Shown here: positions 1 through 5,075 of the stretch, in pieces
How the letters are laid out: each line of letters begins with the position of its first letter
Numbering within the stretch: position 1 is the first letter of the stretch
Assembly: GCF_000185845.1 (NCBI RefSeq)
Contig: NZ_GL629647.1
Span: 3,096,822 to 3,102,866, forward strand
Length of the DNA stretch: 6,045 nt
Origin: Segatella salivae DSM 15606
GTDB taxonomy: Bacteria; Bacteroidota; Bacteroidia; Bacteroidales; Bacteroidaceae
Reading direction: 5' to 3'
Notes under the pieces: generated by a model
What the model saw: the letters and a program-made list of their open reading frames with translations, nothing else
The model's database searches: none
Told to the model about the DNA's origin: nothing
Position numbers and translations under genes: made by a program

Positions 1-67
1 GTAAGAAAGACCAAAAGACAAAGCCTTGGTGGAAGATGCTGTAAAACTGACCTATGCACGTATTGTA
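1..67 (+). pseudogene. istA: IS21-family IstA remnant, frameshifted, entering from the left edge
   Basis: Read from 11, the + strand encodes PKDKALVEDAVKLTYARI. This is the segment around the catalytic glutamate of IS21-family IstA transposases, and it lines up with residues 249-266 of the IstA at the right of this window (HPKDKALVENAVKLLY). The preceding residues V-R-K appear one frame away (1-9), so the extra A at about position 10 looks like a +1 frameshift; in the frame of the match, a TAA stands at 2-4. Similarity ends near 65, where antisense IS4 transposase sequence begins, so the rest of istA and all of istB are missing here. Nearly every third codon position differs from the right-hand istA, so it comes from a different IS21 lineage and is not a recent copy. 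The open frame continues to 367, but that part is antisense to the IS4 gene and is not a gene. Confidence 0.75.
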
Positions 68-578
68 CGTTATAGAAAGCAGGAACTTGTGCTTCAATGT
101 CATATAAGACATGAGCCTTCACTCCACCTTTCTTGCTTCGGAACTTTGCCCATGGGAACGTTGCAAGACATAACGGAATTGTTATTGAATCAAAAGCATA
201 TTTCTTTCCGGAAATGTCAAGAATGTTGGTCGTCCGCTTCTCGCAAGCTTCTTTCATCATATAGAATGCAAAGTCTTCGAAAATTCTGTAATCACGGTTT
301 TGGTTGGCTGTGGCAAGAGTTGTCTTGGCTATCGGTTCACGACCTAATCCAAGATAATATTGCTTAGCCCTATGTGCCTCAAAAGCAACTTTTAAGTCAC
401 GTAGGCTCTCACGGTTACCGAGTTGCCCAAACATCATTGCAAGCATCTGATTCCTGTAGGTAAAATATTTCACATATAGGTTTCCATCATACTTGCGAAC
501 ATAGTTGTTAAACTGAGTCCTGTTCAGAAAAGCGATTAGTTGGGAGAATATGTATTTGTCTTGAAACATAGCAGCCAT
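66..578 (-). pseudogene. IS4-family transposase, N-terminal fragment (DUF4372-type N-terminus)
   Basis: The reverse strand from ATG at 578 (or the in-frame ATG at 569) reads MAAMFQDKYIFSQLIAFLNR, then FTYRNQMLAMMFGQLGNRES and YAFDSITIPLCLATFPWAKF. This is the N-terminal part of the IS4-family transposases common in Bacteroides and Prevotella, whose N-terminal domain is DUF4372. About 170 residues of the roughly 380 usual for the family remain. The first catalytic aspartate is present (D130, in YAFDS), but the rest of the catalytic core, including the second Asp and the Glu, is gone. Similarity stops after VPAFY at about position 72, where an istA fragment on the opposite strand takes over. 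The frame stays open to the window edge, which is why it is easily missed, but residues beyond about 171 are not IS4. It cannot make an active transposase. No nonsense codon is seen in the retained part, so the truncation is probably not old. Confidence 0.85.
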
Positions 579-624
579 TTGTATTAGACTGAAAAGTTGC
601 AAAATCAAGTCCGTTTCATTCCCC

Positions 625-653
625 AAAAAAAATACATAATTGATTATGTTTTA
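625..653 (-). terminator. Probable Rho-independent terminator of the 681-1010 lipoprotein gene
   Basis: The palindrome ACATAATTGATTATGT (634-649) forms a 6-bp stem with a 4-base loop. On the minus strand it is followed directly by a run of eight T (632 down to 625). It starts about 30 bases past the stop codon of the minus-strand gene ending at 681. The stem is A/T-rich and weak, so the call rests on the stem plus T-run and its position. Confidence 0.4.
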
Positions 654-680
654 ACAATTTAAAAGAATCATTTATCCACT

Positions 681-1010
681 TTAGGGGACAATAGTGTCTC
701 TATTCATAACAACAATAACTTTCGTAGAACGATAGACTTTAATTGTCTGACTATGATCTATAAATCCTTTTTTGGAAAAACTAAATTTTGTGTCTATACC
801 TCGGCTTGTTGTAGGTAGCATTATCATATACCTAAATCTTCCTAACGAATCTGTACGCATACGAAAATTCATCAGATCGTCTGAAATTAAAACACTATCT
901 AAAGGAACATTATGAACATCCACCACAAGCCCTTCCAAACTTTGTACACGCTCACATGAGAACAAACCAAGAATGAATACAATACTGATTAATTTGCAAT
1001 ATATTTTCAT
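681..1010 (-). CDS. Small lipoprotein with a carboxypeptidase-regulatory-like domain
   Basis: This predicts a 109-residue secreted lipoprotein. A lysine-bearing hydrophobic signal (residues 2-18) ends in the lipobox LFSC, so Cys19 is the likely lipidated residue. No Bacteroidetes surface-export acidic cluster follows the cysteine, which favours a periplasm-facing anchor. Residues about 25-105 read as one carboxypeptidase-regulatory-like (Ig-type beta-sandwich) domain: GLVVDVHNVPLDSVLI, then a T-D-S-x-G-R-F turn, then FSFSKKGF, then a final hydrophobic strand. This fold is a binding or scaffold module and gives no catalytic clue. The ATG at 1010 fixes the signal peptide; no Shine-Dalgarno precedes it. 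It lies downstream, on the same strand, of a broken metallopeptidase toxin tip, so it may be an immunity protein, but that is inference from position. The gene appears intact. Confidence 0.75.
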   Translation of the reverse strand: MKIYCKLISIVFILGLFSCERVQSLEGLVVDVHNVPLDSVLISDDLMNFRMRTDSLGRFRYMIMLPTTSRGIDTKFSFSKKGFIDHSQTIKVYRSTKVIVVMNRDTIVP

Positions 1011-1326
1011 AAAGATAATTTTGACTACTCTACATTGATATCATTTTTGAGTCAACCTCAAACAACTCAAACATATTCACTTTCTGAGTTAAGCACTTGG
1101 AGACCCTATAAAATATTGTACTAACAAGACCACTTTTTTATAAATATATACTATTTGTATTGACATGCGGTTATGCTAACAGGTTACGAATTTTAACTTT
1201 ATTGAGAAAACTGCCTAAGAATGAGCTGCTAGAAGTTGACTGACTGTTAGAATTCAGCAGTTCACTAAACTCCAAATTCACACTTTTCAACACTATTAAA
1301 AACGGACACAAACAGAAAACCTGTTG
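1011..1326. other. Non-coding stretch with no convincing gene
   Basis: This A/T-rich segment separates the two minus-strand reading frames. It holds the possible -7 box at 1068-1075. It also holds an unrecognised frame (1171-1326, -) that continues in register from the stop of the metallopeptidase remnant; from GTG at 1293 it would give 40 residues ending NKVKIRNLLA. The composition is Ser-rich and resembles no family I know, so I do not call it a gene. No tRNA, strong terminator or long repeat is visible. Confidence 0.5.
1068..1075 (-). promoter_or_regulatory. Possible Bacteroidales -7 box upstream of the 681-1010 gene
   Basis: The minus strand reads TATGTTTG, an exact match to the Bacteroidales -7 consensus TAnnTTTG. 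It lies 57 bases before the ATG at 1010. No clear TTTG/TTG -33 element is found at the usual 19-21 base spacing, so the call is weak. Confidence 0.25.
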
Positions 1327-1536
1327 TTAATAAATTAATCCAAGTCTATCTGCTGCATACATTTCGGCCCAATTTTCTAATGTCCCTGGAGTAACATATG
1401 ATTTGTGGAATCCATATTTGAAATATTCACTGAGTATTTTACTATAAAAGTTTAACAAACCCATTTTTTGGATTTGAAGAAAATGGGCGTTTTCATGTTG
1501 AATAGCAATTTGCAGTTGTGCACTTTTATTTGACAA
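1327..1536 (-). pseudogene. C-terminal remnant of a putative zinc-metallopeptidase toxin tip (HExxH)
   Basis: The open frame gives 69 residues, but the only start available is a TTG (1536) inside an IS terminal repeat. Residues 1-9 are translated repeat sequence; native protein begins near Ile10. It contains HENAH (residues 14-18), an HExxH zinc-binding motif, followed by FLQIQKMG, a conserved-looking GFHKSYVTPGTLENWA, and E-x-x-A-A-D (Glu58 to Asp63), which could supply the third zinc ligand. HExxH-bearing tips of this style, ending just after an acidic A-D-R-L-G stretch, occur at the C-termini of Rhs/polymorphic toxins in Bacteroidetes. I infer it was such a tip; the delivery and core domains are absent. 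A lipoprotein gene follows 317 bases downstream and could be a matching immunity gene. Expression from the TTG is unlikely, and with the upstream part of the domain lost it is probably inactive. Confidence 0.55.
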
Positions 1537-1542
1537 CGTACA
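1508..1542 (-). repeat. 35-bp IS terminal inverted repeat, solitary copy
   Basis: Read on the minus strand from 1542 it begins TGTACGTTGTCA and ends CAACTGCAAAT. It matches 4412-4446 in inverted orientation at 34 of 35 positions, with the one difference at 1528. The other copy abuts a transposase stop codon, which identifies both as IS ends. Here no IS interior follows: native metallopeptidase coding sequence starts directly at the inner edge (below 1508). The outer tip points toward the lipoprotein genes. Confidence 0.85.
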
Positions 1543-1581
1543 CTTTATAAGTTATATAGGCACACCTTACTGATATACATT

Positions 1582-2787
1582 TTATAAAGCGCGTCTGATT
1601 CTACTTTTATGTATATAACCTACTGTTCCATCTTTAATTTCTACTTTCCACCAGTTTCCCTTATTGTCCAAGATAGTTATCATTTCATTGGTAGGAACAC
1701 GTTTAAGAACCTTTGATGACAACATACCTTTCTCACGTAGATTGGTATACCCATCGGGATCGTCAACAAAATAAGTATCATTGGGATTGATATCATTTTC
1801 CGTTACTAAAACAATGTCCACTAATTCTTTCAATCGCGTGACTCCATAATAATCTTGCTTTTTAAGACGGTCTGCCAAATGCTTATCTTTAGACATGAAA
1901 TTACTTAAATGCTGGTATGATTTTTCGTCTTCAATCCCCATTATTGCATCTTTATGATTCCTATCATACTCAATTAGGCATTTTAACAAATGCACCAAGC
2001 ACTTATCTTTCACATCCTGCGGATAGTTTAATTGATTGAATTGTTTAAAATAGGCATAAACTAAATCATCAAATGGGGTCATGGTTTCTTGTGTCTTATT
2101 ACAAGACAAGTATATCTCGTTTAGGAGATTGCTGCGAAAGCCTCTTTTCCTGTTATTATAGAACAACACTTTTTCAGTATTATCCCTATAAACAGAATAA
2201 TCAGTTGTCTTCTTTGAGAAATCAATACTTCTTGCGGTGAGTATCTTATTTCTTTCATAATCATGATTAAAGACAACATCTATCGCATATTCAGGGTTTC
2301 TTATAAAAAAGGAGAGGGTTGTTATGTTATCATTGAATAACAACTTATTATATGCCAGAAATTTATCGGCAATGCCGTTTTCTTTATCATAGAGCATTTT
2401 CCTTGCATCTTCTTTGGTTGGTTCTCCATCTATTTCCGGCTGATAAAAAAGATTCTCTGCTTCTGTATACAAGAACCGCCCCCATTCATTGATTGTATAC
2501 TCTGTGTATCCTCCTATGCTGAGAACATAATCTTTGGGCTCTTTATGCAGGGAGAGTCCCCAATATTCCATACATCTATTTTGAAAATCTTGATATGAAA
2601 GGGGATTATAACCATTATCCTTTCCATACTTTGACAAAATAGAAGTCTGCATTAGTTCTTGTTGATCCAACATTTTGCTATTTACATAAATACTATCTTT
2701 TAACACATTACTACTTTTACTCTGACCTTGACAGGAAAGTAAAAGTATATGGAAAAGACAAAATAATATATATCTGTTCATTTTCAT
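1582..2787 (-). CDS. Lipoprotein with C-terminal bacterial SH3 domain, function unknown
   Basis: The product is 401 residues. The signal peptide ends in the lipobox LLSC, with Cys19 as the likely lipidated residue, followed by Q-G-Q-S-K and no acidic surface-export signal. Residues about 25-340 belong to no family I recognise; they are hydrophilic and rich in Lys, Asp, Asn and Tyr, with no catalytic motif or membrane segment. Residues about 342-401 form a bacterial SH3 (SH3b) domain: D-D-P-D-G-Y-T-N-L-R, a valine-rich strand, GNWWKVEI and GYIHKSRI. Such domains usually bind peptidoglycan or peptides, which fits a periplasmic anchor. The start is ATG at 2787; an in-frame ATG at 2781 would also keep the signal. 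The frame is intact and ends 40 bases from an IS terminal repeat. Lying just downstream of a decayed coding remnant on the same strand, it may be an immunity lipoprotein, but this is inference. Confidence 0.8.
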   Translation of the reverse strand: MKMNRYILFCLFHILLLSCQGQSKSSNVLKDSIYVNSKMLDQQELMQTSILSKYGKDNGYNPLSYQDFQNRCMEYWGLSLHKEPKDYVLSIGGYTEYTINEWGRFLYTEAENLFYQPEIDGEPTKEDARKMLYDKENGIADKFLAYNKLLFNDNITTLSFFIRNPEYAIDVVFNHDYERNKILTARSIDFSKKTTDYSVYRDNTEKVLFYNNRKRGFRSNLLNEIYLSCNKTQETMTPFDDLVYAYFKQFNQLNYPQDVKDKCLVHLLKCLIEYDRNHKDAIMGIEDEKSYQHLSNFMSKDKHLADRLKKQDYYGVTRLKELVDIVLVTENDINPNDTYFVDDPDGYTNLREKGMLSSKVLKRVPTNEMITILDNKGNWWKVEIKDGTVGYIHKSRIRRAL

Positions 2788-2884
2788 TGCTTTTTACTTC
2801 TTGCACTCCTTTTTCTATCTTTTTTGTCTCTTTATTTTCAAAATCCATTTTGATGTGATAATTATAACGTTTCTTATAGTTATC

Positions 2885-3025
2885 TCAAATCGCTTCAGAA
2901 CAGCCATATTTCTTTAGGATTTCATCAGAATGGAAGTTGTCCTTCATTGCAAGGAAAGAAGTCTTTTCCAAGTTTTCAAAAGGATTGATAGGATCTTCTG
3001 CGAATCTGGTTCTTTCATGACTCTG
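2885..3025 (-). pseudogene. Unrecognised C-terminal coding remnant upstream of the SH3 lipoprotein
   Basis: The minus strand is open from 3025 to the TGA at 2885-2887 and reads HERTRFAEDPINPFENLEKT, then SFLAMKDNFHSDEILKKYGC, then SEAI and stop. The composition is that of a real soluble protein and there is no start codon before Met27 or so, so I read it as the tail of a decayed gene. Two more signs support decay. A second frame (about 3205-3018, ending in GFHEGLMTES) would join it through one base shift near 3018-3025. After the TGA the same frame continues open to 2720, past the start of the next gene, reading DNYKKRYNYHIKMDFENKET and on, as if TGA had replaced a sense codon. I do not recognise the family. 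Its position just before a lipoprotein gene would suit a toxin tip, but nothing in the residues proves it. Confidence 0.35.
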
Positions 3026-3473
3026 TCATCAAGCCTTCGTGAAAACCAAAAAGAGAAAACCTCAACAACTTCTTGAAGTCTCCTCTGTCGGCTGAAAGAC
3101 AGTCTTGCTCTGGGGAAGAAGAGGAAGAATTGCAGTCTGTTGTCTTTGAAAGCAAATGTAGAAAAATGGAATCTAAAGTCAAAGGAATACAGATTAAAAG
3201 ACTTACAGATTATGGATATTTAACGGTTCTTTCCTGTCTGCTGGCTTTCATCATTCAGACTGTCTTGCAATCTCATTCATATTACCTCGCAAAGTGACTC
3301 ATTTTACCGCGTGATTAGAGTCACTTTACAAGGTGATATAAGGCATATTGCAAGGCTATAAGAAGAGATTTGTTATCTGTTTGATACTCAGTTTTATTAA
3401 CAGTGATAGACTGATGCGCGTTTGGCGAAGTCAAGATGTAGAGAGCGGAGTATCAATGAAGATTATCAAGAAT
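3026..3473. other. Gene-poor stretch with decayed sequence and a large inverted repeat
   Basis: No intact gene is supported. Positions 3026-3205 hold a minus-strand open frame that may be an earlier part of the remnant ending at 2885. Open frames on the plus strand (from 3073 and from 3348) lack ribosome-binding sites, begin at non-ATG codons and resemble nothing known. The only structured element is the inverted repeat at 3279-3339. From 3340 to 3473 nothing is recognised. Confidence 0.45.
3279..3339. repeat. 22-bp inverted repeat (19/22) around a 17-base centre
   Basis: The left arm (3279-3300) begins ATATTACCT and ends AAAGTGACTC; the right arm (3318-3339) is its reverse complement at 19 of 22 positions, with ten perfect pairs next to the loop. 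All three differences are C/T transitions. In a minus-strand transcript two of them become G-U pairs, so the stem would be stronger as RNA on that strand, downstream of the gene that ends at 3474. No T-run follows, so it is not a classical terminator. A related motif, TACCTCGTAAAG, lies at 4372-4383 on the far side of that gene. Confidence 0.7.
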
Positions 3474-4313
3474 CTATTTTATTTTTCTACATTCTATTTT
3501 TACATTTTCCTTGCCTTCAGAATTGCTGATATAAGGACTTTCCAAATAGTATTTTCCTTTCTTGTGATATAAATTCACAGTGGGTGAAACGCTTCTGTCA
3601 ATATTGGGCATCGGTGTGTCTTCCGAGAGCGATTTGACAAAATCAAGGGAGAGTTTGTCTTCCGTTTCGTTTTTTACACTGCATTGGATTTCAAAGGCAG
3701 TCATTTGCCCATTACCGCTGAATACACACCGGTCAGCCGCGATGCTCAATGTGTACTCTATGAAAGGCGAGGGAACAACGGTGGTATCTGAAATGAAATA
3801 TTCATAGTCACCGAACCATTTGGGATTTTGGACGGCTACGATAGGTGTGGGGCTTTCTTCGATTTCTTGATCATCACACTTTTCCTTTATTTCTTTGAAA
3901 TATCCTTTCTTGTTGGTAAAGTAATTGTGGTATACTTCGCCATCTTCCATATACTTATATGTCCATAAAGCTTTATTCTGGTCAATTATCTTACATCTGA
4001 AGGGTATGAAAATGTTATTGACAAAAGATATGATGAACTCATTATCTTCTAAATGTACTGTGTCTATGGGATAATGTGCGTCTTCCATATCATACTGCAC
4101 AAAGAGTTCTTTTTTTATTGTATCGACATATATTTTATGTGCTACATCAAAGCAAGCATGGTATATTACGGTATCCCCATGGTCTGTAATTGTCAATTGC
4201 TCCCAATTTCCAACAAAGGAATGGTTGTTGCTGTCTTTTATGTCATACCATTTTTGTGCATTGCTGCATGAGTAGAAGAATAAAAGGAAAAATAAGACAT
4301 TTAATAATTTCAT
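3474..4313 (-). CDS. Lipoprotein with a DUF5991-like second half, possible immunity protein
   Basis: The product is 279 residues. A very hydrophobic signal (residues 2-15) ends in the lipobox FYSC, giving Cys16 as the lipidated residue, with S-N-A-Q after it. Two beta-rich halves can be seen. Residues about 30-145 (from FVGNWEQLTITDHGDTVIY) are lipocalin-like in pattern but unassigned. Residues about 166-279 begin WFGDYEYF and contain IEYTLSIAADRCVFSGNG, a strand-rich core and GKYYLESPYI. This pattern resembles DUF5991, a family seen in Bacteroidetes lipoproteins close to toxin genes. No catalytic motif is visible. The ATG at 4313 is fixed by a perfect AGGAGG eight bases upstream, unusual for this phylum. 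It lies just inside the 35-bp IS repeat at 4412 and has no operon partner within 450 bases. An immunity or inhibitor role is inference from the fold class and context; the family assignment is from memory. Confidence 0.75.
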   Translation of the reverse strand: MKLLNVLFFLLFFYSCSNAQKWYDIKDSNNHSFVGNWEQLTITDHGDTVIYHACFDVAHKIYVDTIKKELFVQYDMEDAHYPIDTVHLEDNEFIISFVNNIFIPFRCKIIDQNKALWTYKYMEDGEVYHNYFTNKKGYFKEIKEKCDDQEIEESPTPIVAVQNPKWFGDYEYFISDTTVVPSPFIEYTLSIAADRCVFSGNGQMTAFEIQCSVKNETEDKLSLDFVKSLSEDTPMPNIDRSVSPTVNLYHKKGKYYLESPYISNSEGKENVKIECRKIK

Positions 4314-4321
4314 AATTAATT

Positions 4322-4327
4322 CCTCCT
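4322..4327 (-). promoter_or_regulatory. Strong Shine-Dalgarno for the lipoprotein starting at 4313
   Basis: The minus strand reads AGGAGG, then eight bases, then ATG (4313-4311). Bacteroidales genes mostly lack such sites and rely on A/T-rich leaders; the other lipoprotein genes here have none. It fixes the start codon and may mark a gene of foreign origin. No -7 box (TAnnTTTG) was found upstream. Confidence 0.75.
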
Positions 4328-4411
4328 AATTTGTGTTACTACATATTTTTTTGTTGTATTATATTTTGTTGTACCTCGTAAAGAGTAGTCAACTTGATTG
4401 AGAGTTAAAAT

Positions 4412-4446
4412 TGTACGTTGTCAAACAAAAGTGCACAACTGCAAAT
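4412..4446 (+). repeat. 35-bp terminal inverted repeat of the IS3/IS481-type element
   Basis: It begins TGTACGTTGTCA at 4412 and ends CAACTGCAAAT at 4446, four bases from the stop codon of the transposase (4451), as expected for the downstream end of such an element. The inverted mate is at 1508-1542, with 34 of 35 bases identical. No obvious target-site duplication links the two outer flanks (CTTTAT after 1542, TTAAAAT before 4412). Confidence 0.85.
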
Positions 4447-4450
4447 ATAG

Positions 4451-4906
4451 TTATTTACTCTGATATTTCATTGTTTTATTATCAGAAATTCTTTTGTTGA
4501 TTGAATTTTGCTTTATTATTTCTCTTATCTTTTTGATTCTCTCCCCTTGTCCTAAATATACGTCTTTGGGTGTAAGATTATCCAACGATTCATGAAATCT
4601 TCTCTCATTATAATATTTCATCCATCCATCGATAGCCTTTTCCAATTCAGAGGGACAAAAATAATGATTTAGCTTAATTACATTTTTCATCGATCTGTGA
4701 TATCGTTCTATCTTTCCTTGTGTCTGCGGATGCAAGGGTTTGCCATGAATATGCTTGATGTTATATACCTTACCGAGATACTCCTTGAGCGAGGAAGCAA
4801 TATAACATGGCCCATTGTCCGATAGTAAGCAAGGAGGGTTCTTGAATGTAACTCCAGCCTTTTCAACTGCCTTGTCTTTTGTTCTGGATACATTGGAAAA
4901 GCCACT
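4451..4906 (-). pseudogene. IS3/IS481-type transposase, C-terminal half (rve integrase core)
   Basis: The minus-strand frame holds about 150 residues: KDKAVEKAGVTF, PPCLLSDNGPCYIASSLKEY, HPQTQGKIERYHRSMKNVIK, YYNERRFHESLDNLTP, DVYLG. This is the C-terminal half of an rve-fold DDE transposase. The second catalytic Asp (SDNG, codon 4817-4819) and the catalytic Glu (KIERYHR, codon 4706-4708) are present. The first Asp and everything before it are missing, because the frame hits TAG at 4907-4909, where IS21-type sequence begins. The coding part could be mistaken for a short gene starting at TTG 4735, but similarity clearly continues upstream. The family is IS3 by transposase style; the terminal repeat starting TGT would also suit IS481. 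The missing front half may lie beyond the IS21 element, outside the window. Confidence 0.85.
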
Positions 4907-4919
4907 CTACTTTAACCCC

Positions 4920-4988
4920 TTTGGGCAAACAGGATTGCTCACTTTGGCCATAAAATGATTGATCCTTTTGGTCAAAATAATATTAACC
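4920..4988 (+). repeat. Three tandem terminal subrepeats of the IS21 element
   Basis: TTTGGGCA (4920), TTTGGCCA (4943) and TTTGGTCA (4967) recur at 23 and 24 bases, about two helical turns. Each is followed by a degenerate AAAnnATTnnnC tail. Repeated sites near the ends are typical of IS21-family elements, where the transposase binds them; the binding role here is inferred. Confidence 0.65.
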
Positions 4989-5021
4989 ACTTAGTACAAG
5001 TGTCGTTAGAGTTTTTTTGTG

Positions 5022-5029
5022 TAGATTTG
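5022..5029 (+). promoter_or_regulatory. Probable -7 box of the istA promoter
   Basis: TAGATTTG matches the Bacteroidales -7 consensus TAnnTTTG and lies 46 bases before the istA ATG. No good TTTG/TTG element sits 19-21 bases upstream, so the promoter may be weak. Just downstream, ACCCC (5032-5036) and GGGGT (5051-5055) could form a small hairpin in the leader. Confidence 0.4.
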
Positions 5030-5075
5030 AGACCCCGAGTCCTGGTGTAAGGGGTAATAATAAAAATCTATTCAA

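Noticed and set aside
26..367. Plus-strand open frame of 113 codons
   Set aside because: Only its first dozen or so codons match IstA; the rest is antisense to the IS4 transposase fragment.
1543..1589. CTTTATAA / TTATAAAG inverted pair as a terminator of the SH3 lipoprotein gene
   Set aside because: The stem is only eight A/T-rich pairs with a 31-base loop and no T-run.
3073..3297. Plus-strand frame with an acidic start and a hydrophobic tail, like a small membrane protein
   Set aside because: It starts at TTG without a ribosome-binding site, the acidic run comes from a GAA/GAG-rich tract, and it ends inside the inverted repeat; no family is recognised.
3348..3572. Plus-strand frame with a hydrophobic C-terminus
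   Set aside because: It starts at TTG, has no leader signal, and its hydrophobic end is antisense to the Lys/Glu-rich C-terminus of the lipoprotein gene.
1021..4392. 11-base inverted match TTGACTACTCT (1021) and AGAGTAGTCAA (4382)
   Set aside because: It is short, it does not extend, and the two sites lie differently relative to their genes; chance is a sufficient explanation.
4708..4905. Minus-strand 65-codon frame
   Set aside because: It is an out-of-frame shadow; the neighbouring frame gives clear transposase sequence (LLSDNGPCYI) over the same bases.
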